Below, piece after piece: positions 1-12,600 of a stretch of DNA of 64,000 nucleotides (its first letter is position 1; each line of letters begins with the position of its first letter). Both the position numbers and the translations under genes were made by a program. The notes under the pieces are model-generated. The model saw nothing but the letters and a program-made list of their open reading frames with translations, made no database searches and was not told the origin of the DNA. Source of the DNA: Vespula vulgaris (taxonomy: Eukaryota; Arthropoda; Insecta; Hymenoptera; Vespidae); NCBI RefSeq assembly GCF_905475345.1, contig NC_066609.1, positions 2,815,001 through 2,879,000 on the forward strand, written 5' to 3'.

Positions 1-2
1 CC

Positions 3-263
3 TCGGCGGATCTGCAGAAGTCGCTTCCTCACACGGCCACGTCAATGCAGATGGGTGCTATAGCACCTTCGATGGGTGGCCTAAGCCCGATGGCACCTTC
101 GACGATGTTACAGAACACTATGCAGGGCGTGAACAGCATGAATACCATGTCGATGAACGGTATGGGAATGGGAGCCTATCAGGGAATGGGTTCGATGGGG
201 ATGTCGACGTCGCATACGAGTTACCACAGTGGACTCGTCTTAGGCGATTATCATTCGTTGTGA
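3..263 (+). CDS. C-terminal end of an unidentified Met/Gly/Ser-rich protein (5' partial)
   Basis: The frame is open from the first bases of the window to a TGA at 261-263 and gives 86 residues. The sequence is low complexity: many Met, Gly, Ser and Thr, with runs such as SMNTMSMNGMGMGAYQGMG, and it ends in GDYHSL. GC content and codon use are clearly higher than in the AT-rich sequence that follows, so I take it as coding. Met/Gly/Ser-rich tails of this kind are common at the C termini of insect developmental transcription factors, and the long gene-poor region downstream fits such a gene. No DNA-binding domain is visible because the rest lies outside the window, so I do not name it. Confidence 0.6.
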   Translation, partial: SADLQKSLPHTATSMQMGAIAPSMGGLSPMAPSTMLQNTMQGVNSMNTMSMNGMGMGAYQGMGSMGMSTSHTSYHSGLVLGDYHSL

Positions 264-348
264 CCTTGGGCTCCGAACGGTCAGAGTAAAAGGAATCCAG
301 AAAAAACTTAAGGATAAACGAACTTCCGAAACGAACTCAGCTATTCAT

Positions 349-350
<2 letters not shown>

Positions 351-394
<44 letters not shown>
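351..394. repeat. (AT)n microsatellite, 44 bp
   Basis: Uninterrupted AT dinucleotides about 90 bp downstream of the stop codon at 263, probably inside the 3' UTR. Confidence 0.95.
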
Positions 395-399
<5 letters not shown>

Positions 400-1500
400 C
401 CATCCGATTTTACTCGATTCACTATCACCAAAGTGGTATGTCTCGAGGCTCTCTCGAGTTGAGAAAACAAATAAAATACCGCATACAGTATCCGTTATTT
501 TCAATACGAAGGTGTGAAGCTTTTTTATACTAAACTTTGTTGTTATCGCGTTGATCGAGAAGTAATTCTAAAGCACTCGTTGTTTAACCGAGAAATCTTC
601 GATGATCTTGAAATCTTCTCTTGATCGCCTCAGTCGTGTGGAGTCTCTCGAAAGACCGCTTAGGTGATCGGCTCGTACGCTTCTGGATAAAATAGCAAAA
701 GACATGTTAGCATTTTTCATTATCCCTATTCTTTATAGAACCTTCGCACGTAGCAAGGAACATCGTACTATAATCCTAATCAAGGAACGAACAGGTTCTT
801 TTATTTTTGCGATTCTAACTAATTCTTCCTTTGTAATCTCTCTCTCGTATCGTACAATTGTAAGTGATTAAGAGATAGCACAATCTGTAAGTGCGAGTGC
901 TTTGGTTCGTTTACAGCGTTTGTAAGTCATTTGATGAAAAGTAAGTTATTTGACAAACAAATCGATGTTTCCTACCAAATGAATTATTTTTTTTTTTTCG
1001 GAGAGGGGTGATTTAAAAGAAATTATTTTATGTAGAAAAATCGTAAAAAGTTCGTTGATTGATCTAAAGCGTGTATATATATATATATTATATAATTAGT
1101 TCTAGACGCCATAACGAATCACTGCACTCTATCACTCGAAATACACACAACACATCCTTTTTAACATACTTACACATGCTACACGTGCGTACGCTTCTGT
1201 CTGTTTGTCTTTGTCTATCTATCCCTGACCTCTTCCTGTATATATGTAGATATATTGAATATGTATTCAACGCACGTTTCTTAAGTTCTCGAATAATCAT
1301 ACCTGTGAACAAGAAATGTGTGAAGTCACGCACGGCGGTTATATTAGAAAAAGAAAAAAAAAAGAAAAAAAAAAGATTCGCACAGTTTTATTCGCTAAAA
1401 CGAGAACACGTACCGTCGCAATCTAAGTTAGTCAAGTAAGTTGTCATTTATTCGCAATTCACGGTCTTCTGTATATAGGGTATGTACATGCGAGATGTAT

Positions 1501-1547
1501 GTATGATGTGTATGTATGTATGTATGTAATGTATGTATGTATGTATG
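1501..1547. repeat. (TATG)n imperfect microsatellite
   Basis: Tandem TATG/GTAT tetranucleotides with one interruption near 1529. Confidence 0.85.
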
Positions 1548-3356
1548 AGAAGAGTCTCTTTGTATGTATGTATATGTGTCTCTGCTTGCAAAGATAGTAT
1601 GATGCATGCAAGTATGCGTGAAAAAAAGAAAAGAAATAAATAAAAAAATAGAGACAACATCGAAGGAAAGAAGAGGAAAAAAAGACAAAAAAAATAGATG
1701 GAAAAAACAGCCAGTGATCGTCGAGTTAACTTCTTTAGAAGAACGCCTCTCTTCGTGCTAATGTATATCCTTAAATATTCCATTAAATTAGCAAGCATTA
1801 TGTTGTCGTGTTTGACAGAGTACGTATGTATGTATAAGGTGTGACTGATGATAAAGGGAAAGGATCACCTTTTCTACTCGAAGGATCCTCGGGACGAAAC
1901 AGGGTAAGAAAGAATGTAAAGATTATACAGAGAACACAGATGAGAATGTTTAAATAATATATAGGATGTCATCTGATTGCTGGTATTATCGTAATAACAA
2001 TTATTGTAATCCCTTCCTGAAACGAAGAGAGAAAGAAAAAAAAGTTAAAAAATTAAAAATTATAATGTTGCTTCTCTCATATTTTGGAGCTACGGTTCTT
2101 TATTCACGAGATTATTTATATTGATTTGGTTTCAATATTTCAATTTGGAATTGTTAATTAATTTGTTTAAGAGATAAAATATCTTATTTTCTCGATCGTG
2201 TCATCAATCATGTAACGTTCTGTATATATTTTATATATATATATCGCCTTTAAATAAATCGGTAAGATTGTGACATCCGATGTTAGAGAAAATGCGATTG
2301 ATCGAAATCAGCTTATCGTTTTATAAGATATGTTCATATTTTTTTCTCCCCAAAATGTTCTCTTTTCTTGAGATTAACACGTTTTATAATAACTTTTAAT
2401 GAAATCAGTCACAACAGCAAAATAAAAATAAAGAAACATTCTTGATCAGTCGCAAAATCTTTCGAAAATTTATTTGCTTATTGATTTTGCAGCGAAAGAT
2501 ATATTTTCGATTAACGCACAAATATATACAAAGAAGAAAAAAAATAAGAAGTATGCTTCATACGCTACAATATTAAAATAAAAAAAAAAGAACTTGCACA
2601 CACACCACACACACACACACACACTGTCACAGAACATTCCGAATAAATGTCTTGTATTAATTAAAAATTAATTAACACGTGATATAACTAGAAATGGACG
2701 AAATGTTATCGAGAGAAGCTAATTATTTTAATAATTCTTTTTTTGTTCTCGCTGCATATAGTAAACAAAAAGTTGTTTTTTTTTCTTTTCTCTTTTAAAG
2801 CGAACTCGGCCATTAATTCGTCTTAATATTATTTATATTAATTTTTTCAAAAGCTCTCGCTTGATAATTCTGCTTCATTCTCAATAGTTGCAATTTTACT
2901 GCTAAATAAAAATATAATTTAAAAAACTATTAAAGATACTTTTGAAATTGCGATATAAGTTATATTTATATACATATATTTTGTTATGTCCACGAATAAT
3001 AAGAGGCACTATAAAACAATAGCATAAAAAACGTGTTAATCTACATAAACTAAAAAAAAAAAAAAAGAAATAATACGGCAGAGCTCTCATTCTTTCGACG
3101 AAATCTTTTTAGACTTTAGTCCAAAACGTCTATACATAAGTAAATAGATTAGATAAATAAATAAATAAATAAAGTAAATAAATAAATAAAAATATATATA
3201 CACATATTTAAATTTGTACAAATAAAAATGCTACGATTCGACCAAAGCTACAGATTAATTTCTATCTTAGAGATTCTAGAGTATGACGTTGTGTATTGTA
3301 CATTACTCTTGCACAAAACATGAAAACACACATTTGCGCACGCAATATACTATGTG

Positions 3357-3371
3357 TATATATATATATAT

Positions 3372-3403
<32 letters not shown>
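3357..3403. repeat. (AT)n microsatellite
   Basis: AT dinucleotides with a single CAT interruption near 3373. Confidence 0.9.
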
Positions 3404-3411
<8 letters not shown>

Positions 3412-3725
3412 TAATCTAGACATATGTATAATATATGAAAGAAGTCGGAAAGAAAAATGAAAGAAGGCAACAGAACAAATGTGTCATAAATAATACTTAC
3501 GGTTGCAAAAGAGAGAGAGACATACACTTAGACGATTGATTCCGTGTATTTTCGAACGGACAAATAATATAAATAAAAAAAAATTGCACAACTATGAAGG
3601 AATAGAGGAGAAAGGAGGGGGCGGCAGGTAGGAGAACACAATGAGTGTGTATTGTACGTGTGATGTGCGTATGCTGGCGTGAAAATGAGTATATATCTGA
3701 AGAATAAAAGAGAATGAAGTGAGAT

Positions 3726-3750
3726 TGAGAGAGAGAGAGAGAGAGAGAGA
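3726..3750. repeat. (GA)n microsatellite
   Basis: Pure GA run. The minus-strand frames across it translate as Leu/Ser repeats and are not genes. Confidence 0.9.
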
Positions 3751-6219
3751 ATGAGAGAGGAAGAAAGAATGAAAATAAGAATAAGAAAAGTATGAAAAAA
3801 GACGAGAATATAAAGAAAAAAAAAATAAATAAATGAAAAAAAACAAGAGATAAAAGATCCATCGATGTACGATCGTACTGTAATAATAACAAGTAAGTTG
3901 ATGTTATTTAAAAAAAAATATTATCTACGAATAAAAAGAAAATATTATCTACGTTCACATATGTGCCACGTTGATATATAACATCACATATTTCTAATCC
4001 TTGAAAAATGATTTACTCGATCATCGAGAAGCGGTTTAATCGTCGTATTTAGATTAGAATTATTATTATCATCTTTTTTTAACGAGAAGAGGGAGGTGAG
4101 GAGAACGTAGAGAGAACCTTTTCTCAACAGCTTCTCTTTTTCTCTCGACCGACAAAGGGAGAAAGCATGCCTCTGCCCTTGTTTTTTCTCGTCAACTACC
4201 TGAACAAGACTAGCTAGGAAAGGGAAAAAAAAAGAAAAGCGAAAAGAGAAAAAAGAGATAGAAAAAATAAAAAAGAAAGTGTAGAGGAGGAAGAAAGAAA
4301 GAAAGAAAGAAAAAGATAGAGGAAACGATAGGTGCCGGTAATTATTTCAAAACGAGCACCGGTCTAGTTCTATTAGTTGTATCAGCGATCAGCGATGATA
4401 GATAAAAACTGGTCGTCGTCTCTCTCTCGTCTCTTTGTGTGCCGCGATATATATTTGCCCGGTAAAGAACGTACGGGCCGCGTGTGTTTGTTGGTATTCT
4501 TTGTTCATCTCTTCGCTTTCCGATCCTGAAAACGAGCATCTGCCTTCTTCCACTAGTAGTTCCTATTCATTCCCCTTTGTGTCGATCTCAATTCCTTTTC
4601 TTATATGTCTTTTCGTCATTGTCGTCGTGTCGTTGTCGTTTATCTTTGAAATTTTTGAACAAAGTGACGAACAAATATCAGCGAAGGCTTTGATAAAAAA
4701 AAAAGAAAAAAGAGGAGAGTCGAAGCATTATCTTTCAATAATTCTATATGAAATTAGAAACAAAATATATAACACTTTTCTATTATGGAAAAATAGTTGA
4801 TAATAATCAAGATAAGTGTTTAAAAGTTAAACTTGAACTTTTGATCGTTACATTTACTTTCTCTCTTTCTCTGTCTGTCCGTCTGTCTGTCTCTCCGTGT
4901 CTTTTCAGTATCCGTCTTGATTTTCTGTTCGTGACCGCCAGCCAGGCGGAATAAGAGCAGTCGACGCATGCTCATCGGCCTGTTATAATTTTGGTTCTAT
5001 TAGCTTCGTAGCGCGGGACCATAAGCCCCGAAGGGATTTCTAGAGATCGTAAAGTTAAGCCTCTGGACCCCACGGAGGGTAGCACAGATTCCTCGTACGT
5101 GTTTCTCACGCATACACGTACCACGATAAACTGTACGCAAGAGTCTGCATATGTATGTCTCGCCTTCTTTCTTACTGGACCACGATAAAGAAAGAAAGAA
5201 AGAAAGAAAGAGGGAGAGAAGTAGTATAGTTATCCTGAAGTGGTATATGCTTGTGAAAAAAAAAGAAGGAAGAGAAGGAAGGTTTCTCTGGTTTGTTCTA
5301 CCTCATACGGTCTTCTCTGAAGAGGGTCCATTCGAAGGGTATACCGTCAAGTAGCATCTTGACGCGGTCCTGACAATGGCTACTTGTTAGCGAAGTACAC
5401 CAACAGAAGATAGAAAAGCGGATCGCTCGTCACCTTTTGCTTTTCAACGATTACATGCCATTTATAATAGGAATACCTTCGTGCCTTTGAACACGGAATA
5501 ACGCCTTACTTTTCCTTAGAAAATTCGACATCGCATGCCCTTCGTTGCGCGTAATTTAAAAATAATAGAAAAGTTTACGTTGTAAAAGCTAGGATACAAG
5601 TTATAATTTTTGTTTTTCTCTTTTCATGATCTACGTGATTATTAATTATTAATTAATAATTACATAGTTATTCGTCCATGTAATTATTTGTAGATTAGCA
5701 ATGACCGCTCGAGAGTAATAGTATGAATGAGATAGATCGTTTGATATTAAAAGTTGTACAATTTTCAAGAGATTCTGTTATTTACAATACGATCATCAGG
5801 GTTTGGTAACGACGAGGTATTCAAGTAGGAATGACGTGGGAAATTTATGTGAATTTAACAATGGTAAAGAGACTCCATCTGTTCGTATTTCTCGTTTGCA
5901 AGAATAAACGTTATATATTGGAACGAATATAGAAAATGATGATACCCACTTTGAGCAACGCTTAAGCTGTTCTTTACTATTTGATCATAGATTCATCCAA
6001 TAATGATTCTTGATCGATGTAAGAAACTTGATTCGCTATCGACGTAAATTACAGTTTACAGGACGTACACAGTGGATCACGAAGAACACACCTCGACTCG
6101 GTCAGGCGAGGACAGGAGGAGAAGGCGAAGAAGAGAGACGAGACGGCAGGCAAGGAGAGGAGAATGTATGATTTCGAAGGGGGAAATATTTATGGGCAGT
6201 CCAGCTAAAATTAATTTAT

Positions 6220-6236
6220 GCAGCCGCATAGGCTGC
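6220..6236. repeat. Short inverted repeat between two homeodomain-like cores
   Basis: GCAGCC at 6220-6225 and its reverse complement GGCTGC at 6231-6236, separated by five bases. TTAATTTAT lies immediately 5' and TAATTTATT four bases after the 3' arm (from 6241). The TTTAT cores resemble Caudal/Abd-B type homeodomain sites. It is the most ordered part of the island at 6180-6270. Confidence 0.5.
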
Positions 6237-6664
6237 CACGTAATTTATTCGCGGTGCCCGCGACGATCAGTCACTCTCTTCCACTGGCTTTTGTGTGTAA
6301 GGAAATCCCTGAGCCATTAGAAACGAGCACGAAGGGCCTCTCTTCCAGCATAGGATATACATACGTACAGTACATGCATATGTATGCTCGATAGTTCTTC
6401 CTTAAATTTCGCATGTTCTCTCATTGATCCTAGAAAAGACAAGGAAGAGTCAATAAAATAGAAGTTAAAATATACGTGTTAGAGAAAATAGATCACGGAA
6501 GAAGGTCCTTTAGGAGTAGGGAAATTAACAAAAAACCAAGAAAGAACAAGAGATATGGAAGGAAGGATCTCTACGTAAGATCTCTAAAGTCACATTATGA
6601 TTTGTGGACGCCTAGATCCTGATCCTGTCCGCTCGGTGGAAGCACCCACGCTTTCCAGGAAGCG

Positions 6665-6705
6665 CGTTCTCGTCGTGAACGAGGTGCACCAGGTCGACGA
6701 GAACG
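6665..6705. repeat. Perfect 11-bp inverted repeat with a 19-nt loop
   Basis: CGTTCTCGTCG at 6665-6675 pairs perfectly with CGACGAGAACG at 6695-6705. It lies in a GC-rich island and could form a stem-loop in DNA or RNA. No transcript can be inferred. Confidence 0.7.
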
Positions 6706-7342
6706 GGACGACGAAGAAAGAAAGTTAGTATTTAGATGGTTGGAGAAGGAGAAAGGAAAGGGAGACCCGTTCGCGGGTAGGAGGGTGGTCCACCGAGATC
6801 AGCCGACCTGATTAGATCGAGAGTGTAATGGACGGACTAATTTGTGAATTTTAAATTCCGTCTCCGACGTTTTGCCGCGAGCCTGGTCTCTCTTTTTGGG
6901 TACCTGCTGCTGCTTTTATTGGTCCCTCTTCTCCTTTTGATTTTCACTTTCATAGAACCACGTTACTATAGTTTCTTTCATAACGGACCTTAACATTGTT
7001 TAAGAAGAGAATTAATAACAATTATTAACGGAGCGTAATGATCGAATTTAAGAACATCTTTCAATTTAGATCGAGTGTTTTATGTACTTTTATCCACTTT
7101 TATCTACAGACTTAAATGATAGCCGAAAATATACGAAGGCGAAAAAAGAGGGAAAGAAAAGAAAAAGAAAGAGACGAAGGAAGGAGATAGAGGAAGGAAA
7201 GCAAGACGTCTACGTAGTGGCAGATTAGAGGCGGCTTTCGCCGTATAGTGGAGCGGGTCCCATTGTCGAGGGGCATAATACGGTTATGATTTAGTTTGGG
7301 ACGTGAGGATACGAGCGAAGGAAGAAGAAAACGTTGTCGAGT

Positions 7343-7380
<38 letters not shown>
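7343..7380. repeat. (GA)n microsatellite
   Basis: Nearly pure GA dinucleotides. The overlapping Arg/Glu-repeat frames on the plus strand are translations of the repeat. Confidence 0.9.
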
Positions 7381-9551
7381 TGAGGGGGGATTCTGTCGGT
7401 CAGAAGAGAAGGGAGGGCATCTCAGTGTCGGGTTACATCTCATCCAGGGCCCCGCCTGGAACATCCACACGTTCTCCTATCCACGGACCCACACGCGGTC
7501 GGATCCCTTTAAGCATAGGTATGAGTGCATGCACGCACGACGCCACGATCACGCGTGTCCCTTCTCCGTACCTACCCTCGGTCCTCTTCTCTATCCCTTC
7601 TCTATACCATCTCTTCAACGTGCCTCTTTTTCTCTTCGAGTCTACACGTGGTAGGTAGACGAGCTGGAGTACGCCTGGGCCTTACTCCTGGGTTCTTCTA
7701 CTCTTTGGCCCCATCATCATTCTATTCTGTCACTGTCTCTTACCTTCGTCTACTATACAATTGTCCCTACAAATAATCATTTCAATTATTCCTTTCGATT
7801 ACACAAGATTTATTGCAAAAAAACCCTACATATATACATATACATATACATACACGCGTATATATATGCGGATATATACGCACACGTATGTGTATATATA
7901 TATCTTTGAAAAAGAACTTTCCTTTGTCCTTTGTTTATTTCTGTTTTAGGTACTTAGAGTTATGCGTATCTAATGTTCGTTTTTAAAGCTACGTGAAGTA
8001 TCTAAGAAAGATAAAATTAGTTTACAAAGACAGTGCGTTCTAGCGTGTCGGCATGGAAGTCAAGATATCTGTCACCTTCCGCCGCGGACATTCTTCCTCA
8101 CCTCGGTGCACGTAGAATGTTCCGCGAACTCGCGAATTATGAATATGATTATCTCGGACGGGTTCTTGACGAGAAGCCAGACCTGTCCGAGAGGTGTCAC
8201 CTTACACATCCCTCCGAGTGCGTCTCCGCCGCCACTGCCACCACCATCGCAGCCCTCTCTTATATACGTTGTTTCTTCTCCACGCTTTCCTTCTCCTCCT
8301 TCTCCCCGCGTAAAACGCCTTGTTGTATTTTGTAATCGAATCTCGCAAATAATTGGACCCCGTTCGATGCTTCCGCCATAATAGAATCAGCCAATCTGTC
8401 GGTTGATGATGTACGTTAGAAACTGTACGGTTGTATTTGAAAGAAATTAGAATAATAAAAGAGAAAAAAAAATACTATACGAATTTCATAAGAAAATTAT
8501 TAATAACGACATCAACTTTTTTTCTGCTGTTCTTAGAAATAGAAAAATTCCTTATAATAATTAATTTATTTTTGTTACCTTATCGGTACTATCTATCTCG
8601 AGCGAGAGAGAGAGAGAAAGAACGTCGTGGTGGGTAAGGTCGGTAGACCTTCCGATGTACGTCTGGATGACGGTGAACCATGGAAAGGGATGGAGGAAGA
8701 TGCAGATGCAGTGGAGCCGTCAGCCCTTTTCCGCAGGGTCCCGCAATAAATTAACGGGGCAACTAGGGGGGCAGGGCCGGCTCGCGAGCTTCCGATAAGG
8801 ATCGAACGAGCGTCGGAGAAGTGCTAAGTAACTACCGATCGAATCGGTAGATAAAACCCTTCGAGCTCGCAGCCCTTTTTCTCTTTCTTTCTTTCTCTCT
8901 TTTTCTTTTCTTTTTTTTCTTTCTTTCCCTCTCGCACACGCGCCATTCTATAATACACCAGACACCATCGGTGATACACGATGATTTTCACGTATACGAT
9001 AGGGAGGGTGTAGGACAATGAAGGCGAGAACTAGTAAAGAACCGTTCGTTTTGATCCTTGACATTTATGAATCGAATTCCTACAGCCTAAAATCGCTTTT
9101 ATATAGCGATGTATACAGGAGATAAGAACGAGAACCCTTCGTGCGTACACTTGAGTACACCCTCGAATAGTCTACTCGACGTTCCGATCGTTCGACTTTG
9201 AGTTAGTCCTTCTTGCACCTTTTCGTTAACGTCACAACGAAATTCCATGATCGTTCATCTATAATATTAAAAATACAAAAAGGATAATAAGTTTGTTTAT
9301 AGAAAGGAGACAGTTTTACAAACTAGTACTAAATGAGTTTGGTATTATTATTACTGAATTATATTATTTATCGAAAAAATAGAAACCCGTTTCAATATCA
9401 TTTCATATTAGATAGTTTTCAGCCTCCATTGTTATATAGGATCGCATAAATTGAGTCGTACATAGTATAATCCATGAAACATATGTCGAAGGTCTCTCCT
9501 TTCAGTTCCCTCCCCTAACGCCAGTAGACACCATGGAATTTCGTTAGCACG

Positions 9552-9573
9552 ATTGGTCGAGACGTCGTCCAAT
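9552..9573. promoter_or_regulatory. Inverted pair of CCAAT boxes
   Basis: ATTGG at 9552-9556 and CCAAT at 9569-9573 face each other across a 12-bp GC-rich centre containing GACGTC. They sit in a 145-bp island that stands out from the AT-rich flanks. NF-Y binds CCAAT boxes in either direction; that this pair is functional is inference. Confidence 0.3.
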
Positions 9574-9640
9574 GGGACACGTCACTTTGTCGAGGTTAGA
9601 AGGGCGGCCACGCGGTACCCTTCGCTTTAGGGGTGAGTCT

Positions 9641-12600
9641 TCTATTCGATTGTCGTTGACGTAGACTTATACCGCTTTACAAGAAATTATCCGATAAGAG
9701 TTGACGTTTCGATAGACTTATGATAATCCTTTAGACGGATCAATCTAATACGTAGAGATACAAATGTTATTTTATTTATTTCCTGCTGATAATTTATATA
9801 ATAAGATATATTACTGATGTACCGTCAAAAACGGCATGGATGCTTCACGTTTCTAAATAGAAATATACTCAAGTTTTGTATGTATGTATCTCATATAAAG
9901 ATGATAGCTTTTTTATCATACGCATAATCATATGTGATCTGAAAAAAAAGCAATGAGTTGAATGAAAAAATATCTCTAAACGAACGAAAGAAAGTATACA
10001 CGAGGATAAGGAGCACTTAAGTCGAAGTGTCAGGTGAATGACTATCGAGAGTCGATCGTTGGCTGCTCGTAATCCTAGACAAGAATTAAAGCGTTGCACC
10101 AGTACTCGTTGCCTCGTAACCGTCGAAAGGACAACTTTGTAACGTGATGATGGCACTTACCACCTGATCCATGGATATAGATTAGACTATTTGCAAGTAT
10201 GCTGATATTAAGCGGCATATTTTTCTTCATAATAGACAATTTTCTCGACTATTAATCCTTCTAATCGTTACGGAATATCTCCATTTATTCATTTTCTCTA
10301 CATTTAGTACTTTGAATTCCAAATATTTTCTTTCGTTTCTTGATAAATAATACAAACGATTATTACCGATCGAATCGCGTCCATCTTAGGGACGAATGAA
10401 TAGAAGCTTCGACCTCGTACGGATTTTCCATTTTAATAGAAAATCGAATAAAAATCGAAGGACATTATTTTTTTATGGATAAATTACAACATTTATACTA
10501 ACACGCCGATGATATAGCTGCGTTATGTACATGTATGTATACGTTCGTAAGTACAAACACATTCTGGGTGTTAGCGCGGCGTGACCTACCCCACTGAGAA
10601 TCGTATTTCAATACAGAAACCGAAAACCATATCATTACGTTGAAGCTCCGTTTCGTCGGTCGCGCATATATATACACAGACACATAGACGCACGCGCGCT
10701 CACGTACGTTTGTGTGTATTTTTCTCTATGTGTCCGGATTGCATGCGTTACGTGTACATCCATGAAACTCGCAAAAAATATTCTGTCCTATAGACACAGT
10801 TGAAGAATGCAAATGACTATGTATGCAAGGAAAGAAAAAGAGAGACAAAGAGAGAGAGAAAGAGTCACCTATGCAGGTACATGTTTTTACAGTACGTTTG
10901 TACTTGCAGGTGCTATTAATGCTGTGTGCATCGCCAGGCGCCATATCGCGTGCGTGTCAACCACTGAAATCGTACTCCACGTGGTCCAACTCACTCTCCT
11001 CCCTTTCCCGTACACCTCGCCTCGAATTTTTTTCCAACTTCCTTTGCCGTTGAGAAACAACCGTCTCCGAAAGAAATCCACGTTTGTTACACATTTACCT
11101 AGTGTTTCCTAGACTATAGAGTTACAGGCATCCACGTTCATTTTTCTAGCTGGTTCTTTTTCTCTTCGTTTTTTCTTATTATCAACATACATTCTCTTAC
11201 ACCCCAATCGATACAATCGCTTGTACCCCTAAAATAGAATGTCCCAGATAAATGAAAAATTCCGAACGTGGAATTTACGAGACTATAGTACAAATTGATG
11301 AATGCAGGGCAAATTTGTCGACACGTTGGCCGGAGTTACATAATAGGTCTGTACTCGCTTGTAGAAAACGACAATGGTGGGTAGTACGAGAGTATTTAGA
11401 TGAGTTGACTCCAATTGGCGTACGTACCGTGAGAATCCAAGTATCTAGCGCGTGGCCCGTTGATGCGAACCGGCTAACCGAAGCGGAGAAAAAAGAGGGC
11501 CAGTACTAATCATGCAAATTGGGCGAGCGGTTACATCATTTGCTTCTTTTTTGCCATCGATGCAAAAAGGACTTCTTTCTAATGTCTTGGAGGGATTTCC
11601 TATCGAGAATTCCTTCAAATAAGTAAAAAGCTTCAGAGTACATTCAACAATCTTTAACTATAATAAATTTTAAGATATTATTTAACAAAGAAATCCTAAA
11701 GAGATATTGATCGATCATATTGATAAGAATTTCAATATCGCTGAAGCTTTTTTTTCCCTTGATGATCTAGGAAAGATTTTTAAATATACAAGAGGGAGAG
11801 GGAGAGAGAAAGAGTGAGAAAGAAGGTCTCCTAGGGACGATTATGCAGTACGACATGGTGCTCAACGAGTAGAAGGTGGTGGAGGAGATGTAGAGGGAGG
11901 ACAGTGCGAGCAATGTGCGAGGCTTCGCGCGGCCGTCAATTACAATTAATTAGAGCGGAGACTGACAGCGGACGCAGCGACGGCTACTTAATACTTTAAC
12001 TTGTCCCTCGACCCTCCACCCGTCGTCCACTTCCTCTCTCGAACATAACGACGACGTGACCAAACTTCTCGCTTATTGCATTTTTCTTTTTTTTTGTCTT
12101 CTTTTTCTGAATTAGACAACCTTTTCCAAAAAAAAAGAAAAAACATTAGAGTGCAATTAAAATGCATAAGGTTAATATTGTCACGTAAAGGTAATTTTTC
12201 TTTTTAATAAAAGACTGATATTGTTTTTCAAAGTTACCTTTAAACCGTTAAATTACAAAGTTTAAAAATAAAGTAAAAGTATTGGATGGAACCTACCTCG
12301 TTTTCTAGTCGAGGAACCAAAGATAAATTACTCCTTTCAGTGATTACATACGGTGAGAATCGCCATTTGCTAATTAACTCATTGTCTAGGTCCGGTTAGC
12401 TACGTCTAAGAGAGCCTAATGGACGTTTCCTAGTGACGCGCCAGTCCGAATACAGAACGAATTAGAATAATTCGTTCCGTCTGGCTAAGTCACCGAGGAG
12501 TCGCACAAGACGACTACTACCGTTCATCTTATACGCAAGACACATTTTCCTTAATTTACTGAAGTTGATGTTAGGTCCTCAATCTTCATGAATTAGTTGA

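Larger units (their letters stand above)
264..4940. other. AT-rich gene-free stretch, first part probably the 3' UTR of the gene at 3-263
   Basis: No supported gene. The stretch holds (AT)n, TATG, (CA)n, AAAT and GA microsatellites and several poly(A) and poly(T) runs. An AATAAA at 2253-2258, after a U-rich stretch, is a possible polyadenylation signal of the upstream gene, but others occur. Open frames here are products of repeats, for example the Leu/Ser/Phe-rich ones at 3.5-3.9 kb. Confidence 0.5.
4941..9640. other. Gene-free stretch with islands of higher GC, candidate cis-regulatory elements
   Basis: No supported gene. Against AT-rich background there are compact islands with mixed composition and few repeats: about 4955-5105, 6180-6270, 6590-6720, 8030-8260, 8650-8830 and 9495-9640. 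They lack splice-bounded open frames and contain short inverted repeats and homeodomain-like AT cores. This pattern is usual for conserved noncoding elements near developmental genes. Assigning them to the gene at 3-263 is inference; conservation was not tested. Confidence 0.4.

Noticed and set aside
3497..3892. Open frames rich in Leu, Ser and Phe on the minus strand
   Set aside because: Translation of GA/CT repeats and poly(A) runs, no splice context or protein-like composition.
8033..8381. Two overlapping plus-strand open frames in a GC-rich island
   Set aside because: Both frames open because of GC content; Pro/Ser repeats, no family match and no splice sites that place them in a gene.
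11252..11509. 85-residue plus-strand frame
   Set aside because: Isolated, no recognisable motif, no promoter or splice evidence. Could be revisited with RNA data.
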